From assembly GCA_020634455.1 (NCBI GenBank), contig JACKBQ010000001.1, forward strand, positions 62,001-126,000: 64,000 bases of DNA, read 5' to 3'. Shown here piece by piece: positions 25,101 through 34,381 of this stretch. Source of the DNA: Ardenticatenaceae bacterium (GTDB taxonomy: Bacteria; Chloroflexota; Anaerolineae; Promineifilales; Promineifilaceae). The notes under the pieces are model-generated. The model was given only the letters and a program-made list of their open reading frames with translations. It was not told the origin of the DNA and ran no database searches. A program made the translations under genes and the position numbers. How positions within the stretch are numbered: position 1 is the stretch's first letter; each line of letters begins with the position of its first letter.

Positions 25101-26453
25101 TTACTCAATTTGCAGGGTGTAACCCTGGTTGTGGACGTTTTCTAAAAAGCGGGGGTTTTTGGGGTCTGGTTCGATTTTTTTGCGTAGGCGGGCAATGGCA
25201 GCAATGAGCGCTTCATCTGAGACGCCGCCCTTGGCGTTGGGCCAGCCTGCGGTAATCAGCTCATCTTTTTCTACCACTTCGCCAGCCTGCTGGTAAAGCT
25301 GCTGGAAGAGGCGATATTCTAACTGAGTAAGACGGGGGGCAGGAGCGCCCTGCACCCAAATTTGGCGGGAAGGTTCATCGAAGAAGAGCGGCCGTTCCCA
25401 AAGGGCGTCCTGGGTGGCCACAAACTCGGCAAAAATGGGGGAAAAGAGAACGGCCGTATCATCCTCAGACAACAAACCTTTTATTTGTAGCTGGTTCACA
25501 ATGGCTGCCTCCTGTGAGCCTGGCACATTTTGTGCCTTGGCCATGAGGGTGCGCTGCTCTTGGGTGCTCAGGCTGCGCCACAGCTTGTCGCATTCCATCT
25601 CCACGCCGGGGACTTTTAGTAGGGAAACGGCCGTTTCCTCTGCTGATTGGTATTTGTCTGAATGAAGCTGGTTGACGGCGAGTAGCGCTGCCCGCAGCAA
25701 GCCTGCGTGACCGCCTGCCAACGCGTACAGCTGCTCACGCAATTGTTCTGTCAGGTTGATTTTATTGCGCCCCGCCACACGCTCCAGCACCGACGTCGCA
25801 TCACTTTTGGCATACGGCTTTAACCCCATGATGTTAGAAGCCAGTAGTTCGTAAAATTCCTCCCGTGCTGGGTCTAGCTCCAGCAAATTTGGCATCATGT
25901 CGCGAGTGAAAACCAGGTAAGAAATGCGATATTTGTACGCTTCGCGCAGGCCGCGCAGGTTGGCAAACAGCCGTTCTTCGGCCAGTTGGTACACATCGTC
26001 AAACTGGTCGAACAGGAACACCAGCCGGCGATCTGAATTGCCCAGCAAGACGCGGATTGCCAGCTTGAAATAGCGTTGTACTTTCAGGATGTCGTCTTTG
26101 GCATCCAGAAGTTTTTCGTGGTACTCCCCAATTTGGTTAACATCCCCCTGGGTTAGCCCAAGTCGCTCGGTGTCGCTATCTAGCATTTCTAGCTGCTCCA
26201 GAATGAGGCTGTAGATGCTGCGGTCGCTGAAGTCGGGGATGTAATGGAAGTTGGCGCGGACGATGATGGTACGGCCGTCTAATCCGCCAAGATAATGCGC
26301 CTGGGTGTATGGGTCGCGGATGTGGTTGAACAGGTTCGATTTGCCGACGCCGCTAATGCCGATGATGGAGGCAGATTCACCAGCTTGCATCCATTTGAAC
26401 AGTTTTTCGGTTTCGGTTTGGCGAAAACCAGGTCGTTGAGTGGTGGGGGTCAT
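25101..26453 (-). CDS. ATPase with C-terminal winged-helix DNA-binding domain
   Basis: A 450-aa regulator. The N-terminal P-loop ATPase has Walker A GISGVGKS (32-39) and Walker B RLVFLFDQFDD (143-153). The last 85 residues are an OmpR/PhoB-type winged helix: LTQLEYRLFQQLYQQAGEV, then DELITAGWPNAKGGVSDEALIAAIARLRKKIEPDP and the wing FLENVHNQGYTL. There is no receiver domain in this protein. It lies 23 bp downstream of the receiver-kinase-SIR2-like gene, so it is probably the transcriptional output of the same operon. Nucleotide state may gate DNA binding (inference). Confidence 0.88.
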   Translation of the reverse strand: MTPTTQRPGFRQTETEKLFKWMQAGESASIIGISGVGKSNLFNHIRDPYTQAHYLGGLDGRTIIVRANFHYIPDFSDRSIYSLILEQLEMLDSDTERLGLTQGDVNQIGEYHEKLLDAKDDILKVQRYFKLAIRVLLGNSDRRLVFLFDQFDDVYQLAEERLFANLRGLREAYKYRISYLVFTRDMMPNLLELDPAREEFYELLASNIMGLKPYAKSDATSVLERVAGRNKINLTEQLREQLYALAGGHAGLLRAALLAVNQLHSDKYQSAEETAVSLLKVPGVEMECDKLWRSLSTQEQRTLMAKAQNVPGSQEAAIVNQLQIKGLLSEDDTAVLFSPIFAEFVATQDALWERPLFFDEPSRQIWVQGAPAPRLTQLEYRLFQQLYQQAGEVVEKDELITAGWPNAKGGVSDEALIAAIARLRKKIEPDPKNPRFLENVHNQGYTLQIE

Positions 26454-26476
26454 TGGGGTGATACTCCTTGCAAAAA

Positions 26477-28996
26477 TTAATCTTGAGGCATACCAGGGAT
26501 GTCTTGGCCATCGTATTTGGTTAGGGTGAAGAGGACTTTAAGCAGTTGACCAGGCGTATCGGGCAAGACGCGGAAGCCGAGGTTGCGGTAGACGTCTTGC
26601 TCTTCTTCAGAAATGTCGCCGCCAGCCAGCCAAACGAGTCCTTCGGCGCTGCCCGGCTGGCAATATTGGTAGGCGGACATGAGCTCGTCTTCTGAGGGGC
26701 AAAGCATGAGCAGAAACGCGCCGTTTTGTACGGCCGTTGCCACCTGCTGCCATAATTGCGTAACCCGCTGAATCGTTTCGTGGTTGCGGTGGTCATATTC
26801 TGTGATGGGCAAAAGGTGGGGGGATGTTTCTTCTTCTTTGGCGTTTATGGAGCCGTACATTTTGTGAATAAGGGTGGCTCCATTTTCAGGGCAATTACCG
26901 CCTCTGGCGTGGAACTGTATGGTAATGGTATCCCCTTTTTCCTGATAGGCTTGCTCTAAATAGGTGTGCTGGTTGGTGGAGTACACATTGTTCCAGGGCA
27001 GTTTGGCGGTGGCGCGGTAGAGGGACGGCCGTTTGCTAGAGGTGTAATAATCTATATGTTTTTGAATGAGCCGTTTGCGGCTGCCAATGCGGTTCAGATA
27101 AAAGGCAAATAGTTTGGTGGGGCGGTCGGTGGTGGCGGCAGAAATATCCACTTCTTTCATGAGTTGCAGAGCCAGTTCCAGGTTGTTGGGCCAGTCGGCG
27201 TTGCGCGGAACGGCCGTACCCACAAACAAGACCACATTCTTCTTTCCCAAATTTTCGGCCAAAAAACGCTGCTGGGCCGAGGCCATCATCAGCGCCGGGG
27301 CAAAGAAGCTGCTGTCTTCGGCAAAAGAGGTTTGGCTGACAGGCACCGGTTCCCGGTACATATCCACTACGCGGTTGGCAGACGGCCGTCCCGCCAACAT
27401 GTCTAACTCCTCGCAAAACATTACGGCCGAATGCATCGCTTGCAGCTTGCGATTTTCAGAGATGTGCCGCAGCCGCACCACGTTAAGCGTACCCATCATC
27501 TGGCTGAGCAAATACTCTTTCCGCGCCTCATTTTGCTGCGTATTAAACGTGCGAGCATACCGATGCGCCAGTTGGCGCAGGGCAAAAATCACCTCAGCTG
27601 CCTTGCGTGCATCTTTAGAAAAAGAAGGCGACAAAATAGGGGGCTGATTTTGCCGATCTGCCTCTAGCAACGCCTCTTCAAAATGCAAAAAATCGGCCAA
27701 ACTTAGCAAAGACATCAGGCGATACTTAACGTCCGTTTCCAAAATGACAAAATCGCGCAAAATATGGCTTTTATAGGTGCGATAAAAATCAATCAGCCAA
27801 CATTTGCCCGTATCATCCACCATAATATTGCGCCCGGTCAGGTCGCCGTGGGTGATACATTTGTTTACCTGAATCACACATTCCTGCTTGTATTTTTGCA
27901 GCCAGGCAATGGGGTTCAACACTTTTTCTTTGCCAGGCGTGAGTTGAATAAACTCGTCGTCTGGGCTTAGCTCTGGCAGCACCACCTGAATGCGCCCGGT
28001 GAGCTTTTTAGGGTCTAGCTGAAACGCTTCATAGTACAACGAAGGTACATCGGCCAGTACTCGCTCCGGGTTGGCAAACCAGTAGCGGTAGGTTATCTCG
28101 AACAGCTCTCGCAGGCTGGCAATAACCTGGCTGGGTTCATTTTTCTGGTAGAACTCGTCGAACTCTTTCAGGGCAACGCCTTGCTTTTCAGCAAACGTGT
28201 ACAGCAGGGTGCCAAGATGGCGCGAGTAATGCACGTCGGCCTGGGTTACGGCGTTGGCGGTGAGGAAATGTTTCACGTTCGCTTCAAAATGGCGCTGCTC
28301 GGTTTCTACTTTGTCTTTGCGGCCGACTTTGGCCACGTAAGAGCGCCCCAGGCCACCTGGCCAGGTTGGCTGAATGCGCACCACGGCCGCTCCGGTGAGA
28401 CCTGGCTTGAGCTTGCTCACGTACAGGTTGCGGGCATCGGCAAAGAGCTTACCAAACAGATCGCGCACTTGTGGGGCCAGTAGTTTGGTAGACGGCCGTT
28501 CCGCCATTGACCAGTTCACATCCTTCGCTACATCTTCCAGCACGTTCAGCGAATCGCTCATGTATTCCAAATTAAAATTGATTTTGATCTTTTCTCGCTC
28601 TAACTCTTTGATTGTATTAACCAGTTTGCGTAAGTAACCGGCTTCTTTGAAGATGAAGCGGTCTGGTTTTTGTTTTAAAGCCCAGGCATCAGCGGCAAAC
28701 TCTCTGTTTTCTTCTGCCGTAATAATAATAGTTGGCATTACATCTTGTAGCTGAAGCCGTTCAACATCTTCCAGCAACTGTAAGCCTTGTTTGTTATCGC
28801 GCTCATCATCAACCAGGCGAATATCAATAATGGCCAAATGAAAATGATCTGTTTCCAATGCTGTTTTGGCTTCCAGATAAGAAGTGGCCAGGCGAACTAA
28901 AAACCCCTCCTCTTTAAGCCATCGCGTAATAGGATCATAGGCACGTTCATCATCTTCAACGAGCAAAATGCGTAATTGATGGGTTTGGTCAGCCAT
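26477..28996 (-). CDS. Response regulator fused to APH-like kinase and SIR2-like domain
   Basis: An 839-aa three-part protein. Residues 8-130 are a complete receiver domain: D15/D16, phospho-acceptor D58 (IIDIR), T93 and K117. Residues about 195-430 are an aminoglycoside-phosphotransferase/protein-kinase-like domain with candidate lysine K223 (YVAKVGR), catalytic loop HGDLTGRN (383-390) and IDF (402-404), so the catalytic set is intact. Residues about 575-825 look SIR2-like: VVLFVGTAVPRNADWPNN (588-605), VYSTNQHTYLEQAY (671-684) and HKMYGSI (711-717). The usual GAG, N-x-D and KLHGS elements are altered (GTA, NQH, KMYGS), so NADase activity is doubtful. It overlaps the histidine-kinase gene by 8 nt, indicating coupling. 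Confidence 0.82.
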   Translation of the reverse strand: MADQTHQLRILLVEDDERAYDPITRWLKEEGFLVRLATSYLEAKTALETDHFHLAIIDIRLVDDERDNKQGLQLLEDVERLQLQDVMPTIIITAEENREFAADAWALKQKPDRFIFKEAGYLRKLVNTIKELEREKIKINFNLEYMSDSLNVLEDVAKDVNWSMAERPSTKLLAPQVRDLFGKLFADARNLYVSKLKPGLTGAAVVRIQPTWPGGLGRSYVAKVGRKDKVETEQRHFEANVKHFLTANAVTQADVHYSRHLGTLLYTFAEKQGVALKEFDEFYQKNEPSQVIASLRELFEITYRYWFANPERVLADVPSLYYEAFQLDPKKLTGRIQVVLPELSPDDEFIQLTPGKEKVLNPIAWLQKYKQECVIQVNKCITHGDLTGRNIMVDDTGKCWLIDFYRTYKSHILRDFVILETDVKYRLMSLLSLADFLHFEEALLEADRQNQPPILSPSFSKDARKAAEVIFALRQLAHRYARTFNTQQNEARKEYLLSQMMGTLNVVRLRHISENRKLQAMHSAVMFCEELDMLAGRPSANRVVDMYREPVPVSQTSFAEDSSFFAPALMMASAQQRFLAENLGKKNVVLFVGTAVPRNADWPNNLELALQLMKEVDISAATTDRPTKLFAFYLNRIGSRKRLIQKHIDYYTSSKRPSLYRATAKLPWNNVYSTNQHTYLEQAYQEKGDTITIQFHARGGNCPENGATLIHKMYGSINAKEEETSPHLLPITEYDHRNHETIQRVTQLWQQVATAVQNGAFLLMLCPSEDELMSAYQYCQPGSAEGLVWLAGGDISEEEQDVYRNLGFRVLPDTPGQLLKVLFTLTKYDGQDIPGMPQD

Positions 28997-31900
28997 TGAT
29001 CAATCCCTCCTGTGGGTTGTGCTCATTATTGGTGTGTAGCGGCAGGCTCAGGGTAAATGTGGTACCTACATTTGCTTCGCTTTGTACCGTTAGCGTGCCG
29101 TTGTGGGCCTGGGCAATTAGCTGGCAGTGGAAAAGCCCCACGCCATGCATTTTGTGGCCTGTGTCCCCTTTTGTGGTGATGCCAAACTTAAACACATCTT
29201 GCTGTAAGGTTTCGGGGATGCCGTTGCCGTTGTCTTTGACGCGCAAATGCAGGTAGGTTTCATCTACTTCTGCTGCGATGCTGATTTTTCCTTTTCTGTC
29301 AGCAGGGATGGCGGCAAAGGCGTTGACAAACAAATTCTTTAGCAGTAGTTCAATCCACAAATTATCGGCCTGGATTTTGGGCAGGTCTGGGGCAATGCTT
29401 TTGCTAATGGAAACATGGGGTGGTTTTTGCGGCTTGCTCAAATCAATGGCGGCTTGCACCAAAGCCGCCACATCGGTGGGCGTAGGTTGGTATTCGCCAG
29501 TGAAGACAAAATCTTTTAAACGGCCGCTTATCTTGTCGGTTACCTTGGCGCTTTTTTGCAAATTTGCTAGCGGGGCTGAAATGTCGCGCTTTTTTTCATA
29601 CTTGTATTGAATTTCGTCAATCAGGTCGGGGAAGGTGGCTACCGCATTGTTAATGTCGTGGATGAGGCCCGTAGCCATCATGGCTGTTTGTTTGGTCAGT
29701 TCCAAAGCCTGTGAGCGGCGGAACTGGTTGGCATTTTTCACGGCCAATGCCACATGTTTGGCCAACGTTTCCAGTACCTCCTCATCGGCGCGGGAGAAAG
29801 CAGCGAGTTGGTCACTTTCGGCCACCAAAATGTAGCTCACCACCTCATCAATGATGATCGGGATGGCAATTTCGGATTGAGTGGAGGGGATGGCTGGAAT
29901 GTAATCAATATCCTGGCTCACATCTTCTACGTTGCTGGTTTGGCCGGTAGCCAAAACGCGCCCGGCAACACCTCTGCGTTTATTGAGCTGGGTACGGAAG
30001 GTGCTATCTTCCAACAGAGGGGCATCCACACGATAAAAAGGTTGGGTGTTGGCGGTGATGGCAACTTCATCCCGATCCGGAAGATGCTCCACAATGCAAG
30101 CGTTATTGGCTTTGGGGAAGGCGACGAGAATTTCTTGAATCAGGTTGCGGAAGATGCGGTCAATTTCTACGCTGGCGCTGATGATGGGGGTGATGCGCGA
30201 GACAGTGTCCAGCCGCTGTTGTCGTTGTTCGGCTTCGGTGTGCAGTTCGGCGCGGAGGATGGCCAGGGCAGCAAGTTGGGCAAACAGTTCCAATGTGCCG
30301 CGATCGGCCTCGTTGAACTGGTTTTGGAAGTTATAGCCGAAGAACATGCAGCCTACACGATTATGACCGACGCGCAGGGGGAATACGGCCGTTGATTGGT
30401 GCCGATTCGCTTGAGGAAATGCCTGACGCAGGTGCGGCCACTGTTGCAAATCTTTAACAAACTTATGATCGTTTAACTCCCACGCAGCACGAATGAGCGG
30501 AGCTGGTTTGTCTGGTAAGGTGGTGGCAACGGCTCTTGGTGCGTTACTGGCAATGCTAGTGACCATGTAGCGATGGCTTTCTGGGTCTTGATGATAAATG
30601 GCAATGCCATCTACTGCCTGCAGCGCATTTAACGCCTGCGAAATGATAGACGCCAGCAATAAGCCCAGATCTGCTTCATTCGCCAGCCGTTGCGATAAGC
30701 TACGCAGTTCCCGGAGCGTCCGGTTGCGATCCGCCTGCTCCAAATTCATAGCCAGACGACTGGCTAACTTCTCGGTAAAACGCTTGTGATCTTTGGTAAG
30801 GCCATATCGTTGAGGGCTTTCCAGATAAAGCACGGCTAGCGAGTTGGTAGTCATCTTTACTGGAATGGCCAGGCCGCAGCGCGATTCGGGATGAAATCGG
30901 GCAGGGAACTTACCGGTTTCCATGGGGCCGGCATTTGTTTCCATCTGGCTTTTGCCACTGGTGTAGGCTTGTTCAATAAGGCCACCGGGCAGGGCATCCA
31001 TCTGGCGCGAATGCACTTTACCGGTAGAAAGCAGTTGATAGACACCCCAAGCCCCTTTGGGTTCATCTCGAATTAGATAAACGCGGGGAACATTGGTGTA
31101 TTCCTGCACTCGGCGAAGCGCCAGTAGAATTGTGTTTTCAATTGATTCGTCTGAGCGGAAATAGGTGGAGCTTACAAAGAGCTGGTCTAATCCTCGTAGT
31201 TCTTGCGTGCGACGAGAAAGATTATGCTGTACTTGCTGGTAGCTGCGGGCGCTGGGCAAAGCAATTGCGACAAAGTTGGAAAATACGTCTAAAACTGTCT
31301 GCTGTTCATTGGTGAGTTGGTGAGACCGCTGCCAGTTTAGGTAAAGCAGCCCAATGGGGGCGGCAGCCATGCCCAGCCGAATGCCTACAAAAGAACGCAC
31401 GCCTTCGCGGGAAATAAATTTGCTGGTGTCCAGGTTTAGGCGTATGCGGGGATTAACGGCCGTATCCACATCGGGCACGGTAAGGTTGCCATGTTGCAAA
31501 ATGTATGAGGCTAACCCCTGGGTTGCCCGCGGCTTGTCGGATGGGGTAACCGGGTGCTGGGTGCCCACCGCCTGCACATTCAGCGGTTCGTAACGGTGTG
31601 ACCCATTGCTATTGGGCTGCAAAGGATAGACAACCACGCTGTCTGCCTGAAAGAGCTCTTGAGCTGAACGAGTCACTGCGAGTAGCAAGCTTTCAACAGA
31701 ATCTGTCACTTTGTTGTTTAGGGTTTCTTCAATTTCGAGCAGTTGCCGCCAGCTATTGGCACGTTGGCGTTCAACCACCAGCGTGCGGGCATTTTCCAAC
31801 ACCAGGGCTACCTGGTTGCTAAAGGTTTGCAGCAGTTCAAATTGCTCCGGGGTAATGGCGTGGGGAGCAAATTTGTTGTCAACGTACAAAATGCCAAAGG

Positions 31901-34034
31901 TTTGCTGCCCGGTTGTGAGGGGGACCAGGGCAAACTCTGTTGGTGCGCTGATGGCGTTGGTAAAGTTTGGATGTAACCCTTGTTTGGGTAGTTGGCTGCT
32001 GCTAAACAGGGCTTCGCCAGACTCTAGCTGGTGTAATAGCAGGTCTGGTGTGGGGGGATGCAGGGGTAGGTGCAATCGTTTGAGTTTGTTTTGCAGGGGG
32101 GATGTTTGGTAGGTAACGGTCGTATCCGTCAAAGCTGTTTCTGGTGGATATTGCAACCACATTTCCCGTTCAGACTCGGCATCTTGCTGGGTGAGCTGCC
32201 CGGCAGAAAACGGCACCTGCAAGCATTGTTCACTCTCATTGAGCATGAAAAATACGGCGCGGTTCAAATTTAAACCGTAAGGGGAAGTAATGCCGTTGAG
32301 CGCCAGCTGCAAAATATGGGATTCTGGCCATTCGCGATGATTCAGCATTTCGGTGAGCAGGGCGTTGAGGCGATTAAGCGTGGTGGCGCGTCCCTCTGCC
32401 AGATTTAGCAAGTTGGCGTATTGGGCGCGCTCCTCAACTATTTGGGCGGCTTGTTGCAAAAAACCAACCAGCTGCATGACCTCATCCCGCCGCTGGTAGG
32501 GCGAGTTGGGCGAAACCAGCTTGCCCAATGAGACCAATCCCACTGGCGTACCGGGCTTTAATTCTGTACGCAGCGGAATCATCAACCGCAGGTCGCCTTC
32601 GATGGGGTTAATGGTGAAGTTTGCCCCGTTTAGCGCCTGCATTTCTGGCCCGTGCGGGTTGCTTAACCGGGTTTGCAGGTTGAGGTCGTTTTGTTTGGGG
32701 TAAAAGAGGGAGAGCTTCCCTTCATGCCAGGTATAAAGATGCAGATCGCTTTCTGGGAAGGCGGCGCTGAGGCCTTGGGCCAGGCTGCTGAATGCGCCGG
32801 GTGCGTTTTCGCTGGCGTGCATGGCGTTGAGTACGGCCGTAAATAAGGATGCCCGCACGTGTGTCTGCCCCTCGTTTAAGGCCCTGCCCAAATATTCAAA
32901 TGCGTGCCGCCAACGGCCGTTTACAGCGTAAAAACCACCAACCCGGGCCGGATCCAAATGCTTTTGCAATAGCTGGCCCCAAAGATTGTTTTTTAAACGA
33001 TAGCTGTTGTTCTCTTGAATAAAAATGCCGCATAAATCCAGCACATTGGGAAACTTGGAAAGCTGCATGGGCATATGGCTGATGGGTAATGAGCCATGTT
33101 CCAACATGGAAAGTGTGCAAAACAGCAGATTGGTGTCGCTTTCTACCTGCTGCAAAATTTCTTCCACTTTGGGATTTGCCGGATTTTTGAGGAATGTTTC
33201 GATTGCTTCAGAGAGCCGGGGGGCGGAGAGGCTTTTTTGTCCGCGCCGTTCCAGTTGCTTAAGGCAAAGGCTTAAAATGCGCTCGATAAGAAATAGATCG
33301 CCGCCTGTTTGCTGGAAAAGTGCGTCCAAGGCGTGCGGATCGGGCATCACTTCGGCGCGATGACAGGCCGCCAGACCAAAGGCCTCTCGTTCAGCCTTGT
33401 CTAAATCATGAATCCAAATCAGCTCCGAAACATCGAGGTAGCGAGTGGGGGCTACATGTTCGTTGCTGTTAAGGTCAAGCGCGCCACCGATGACGGCCTG
33501 AAATTGTGGGCCGTTTTTTTGGAGAACGGCCGTATACAAATCGGCCAGCGTGTTTAACAAAGAAAGCACCACGTTGGGCGGCGCAGTGTTCAAATTATCA
33601 ATAAACAACACCAGCGGCCGATCCAACCGCCGAATGAACGTTTCCAGCGCTTCGCGGAATTCGCGGGCAGTTTGCATGAACTCAGGCTGGACGGGGGTGT
33701 CCATGGGGAATAGTTCGCGTTGCAAACGGCCGTACAGCCCCGCAAACAAATCCGCCTCACTCATGAGCAGTAAATCTGTAGATAACTTTACAAAGAAGCT
33801 TTCTTGCCGTAGGCTGGGCAGGTCTTTCATGCTCAGGTAATGCACCTCGTGCGTACCGTGCTCTTGCAGAAGTTGGGCCGCGGCCAGCATGAGCGCACTC
33901 TTGGAACGAAAGCGCGGGCCTAAGACCCGAACGCAACGCCCTGCCTGCACAGCGCGGAAGATGGCCTGAAGGCTATCATGTTTGTAAGCAACAGGTGTTG
34001 GTAAAACTGGTGGCATTTCGTAGCTCTTCTTCAT
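28989..34034 (-). CDS. STAND-like ATPase / multi-GAF / histidine kinase
   Basis: A 1681-aa soluble sensor. N-terminal ATPase-like part (residues about 15-380): P-loop RVLGPRFRSKS (36-46, glycine-poor) and Walker B RPLVLFIDNLNT (139-150). Then five or six GAF domains between about 430 and 1440, e.g. RAVFFMLN, DSVVVYPLQ, RVYLIRDE, DGIAIYHQD and NACIVEHLP strands. The C-terminus is a kinase core: LIHDINN with His near 1459, N-box LLLKNLFVNAFAAI, G1 DNGNGIP and G2 HGVGLFH. ATG 34034 with AAGGG upstream is preferred; a GTG at 34118 adds 28 residues. It overlaps the receiver-fusion gene, so that receiver is the likely phosphate acceptor. Confidence 0.88.
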   Translation of the reverse strand: MKKSYEMPPVLPTPVAYKHDSLQAIFRAVQAGRCVRVLGPRFRSKSALMLAAAQLLQEHGTHEVHYLSMKDLPSLRQESFFVKLSTDLLLMSEADLFAGLYGRLQRELFPMDTPVQPEFMQTAREFREALETFIRRLDRPLVLFIDNLNTAPPNVVLSLLNTLADLYTAVLQKNGPQFQAVIGGALDLNSNEHVAPTRYLDVSELIWIHDLDKAEREAFGLAACHRAEVMPDPHALDALFQQTGGDLFLIERILSLCLKQLERRGQKSLSAPRLSEAIETFLKNPANPKVEEILQQVESDTNLLFCTLSMLEHGSLPISHMPMQLSKFPNVLDLCGIFIQENNSYRLKNNLWGQLLQKHLDPARVGGFYAVNGRWRHAFEYLGRALNEGQTHVRASLFTAVLNAMHASENAPGAFSSLAQGLSAAFPESDLHLYTWHEGKLSLFYPKQNDLNLQTRLSNPHGPEMQALNGANFTINPIEGDLRLMIPLRTELKPGTPVGLVSLGKLVSPNSPYQRRDEVMQLVGFLQQAAQIVEERAQYANLLNLAEGRATTLNRLNALLTEMLNHREWPESHILQLALNGITSPYGLNLNRAVFFMLNESEQCLQVPFSAGQLTQQDAESEREMWLQYPPETALTDTTVTYQTSPLQNKLKRLHLPLHPPTPDLLLHQLESGEALFSSSQLPKQGLHPNFTNAISAPTEFALVPLTTGQQTFGILYVDNKFAPHAITPEQFELLQTFSNQVALVLENARTLVVERQRANSWRQLLEIEETLNNKVTDSVESLLLAVTRSAQELFQADSVVVYPLQPNSNGSHRYEPLNVQAVGTQHPVTPSDKPRATQGLASYILQHGNLTVPDVDTAVNPRIRLNLDTSKFISREGVRSFVGIRLGMAAAPIGLLYLNWQRSHQLTNEQQTVLDVFSNFVAIALPSARSYQQVQHNLSRRTQELRGLDQLFVSSTYFRSDESIENTILLALRRVQEYTNVPRVYLIRDEPKGAWGVYQLLSTGKVHSRQMDALPGGLIEQAYTSGKSQMETNAGPMETGKFPARFHPESRCGLAIPVKMTTNSLAVLYLESPQRYGLTKDHKRFTEKLASRLAMNLEQADRNRTLRELRSLSQRLANEADLGLLLASIISQALNALQAVDGIAIYHQDPESHRYMVTSIASNAPRAVATTLPDKPAPLIRAAWELNDHKFVKDLQQWPHLRQAFPQANRHQSTAVFPLRVGHNRVGCMFFGYNFQNQFNEADRGTLELFAQLAALAILRAELHTEAEQRQQRLDTVSRITPIISASVEIDRIFRNLIQEILVAFPKANNACIVEHLPDRDEVAITANTQPFYRVDAPLLEDSTFRTQLNKRRGVAGRVLATGQTSNVEDVSQDIDYIPAIPSTQSEIAIPIIIDEVVSYILVAESDQLAAFSRADEEVLETLAKHVALAVKNANQFRRSQALELTKQTAMMATGLIHDINNAVATFPDLIDEIQYKYEKKRDISAPLANLQKSAKVTDKISGRLKDFVFTGEYQPTPTDVAALVQAAIDLSKPQKPPHVSISKSIAPDLPKIQADNLWIELLLKNLFVNAFAAIPADRKGKISIAAEVDETYLHLRVKDNGNGIPETLQQDVFKFGITTKGDTGHKMHGVGLFHCQLIAQAHNGTLTVQSEANVGTTFTLSLPLHTNNEHNPQEGLING

Positions 34035-34381
34035 ATATTCTGCACCCTTACAGGCAATCTCGCTCCGAGCAATGAAAAGGCGGAACGGCCGTACCTGCCA
34101 ATTGGGCAACAACGACACTCAAGGACAAATTTACAGCGGATGCAGGTTCGTTCTCTAGCCAGAATCAAACCAACGAGCCGTACACCCATTTTAGATGTGC
34201 GCCGCCCGCTTGACCTGACAATTGTGTGATAGAAAGATGGCTACCTGCTTACAGAAATGACAGGGGTGCCGCCGTTCACTTCTTCTAGAGACTTTTGAAC
34301 TCTTTTCCAAATCACATTAGTGTCCAGAGAGAACAGTTCAAAGTCCGAATGCAAACCTTTGAGTTGGTGAAGATAAATGAG
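34035..34381. other. Intergenic gap between NACHT and kinase genes
   Basis: About 350 bases without a credible gene. It probably carries the promoter of the 28989-34034 operon. One imperfect inverted repeat is visible (see 34290-34345); no clear -35/-10 pair was assigned. One ACGGCCGT copy lies at about 34086. Confidence 0.5.
34290..34345. promoter_or_regulatory. Imperfect inverted repeat upstream of the kinase operon
   Basis: GACTTTTGAACT (34290-34301) and AGTTCAAAGTC (34335-34345) are inverse complements apart from one extra T, with 33 nt between. It may be the end of the NACHT transcript or an operator for the kinase operon. Confidence 0.4.

Noticed and set aside
30141..30395. + strand frames inside the histidine kinase gene
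   Set aside because: Shadow frames opposite a clear GAF domain; no start signals.
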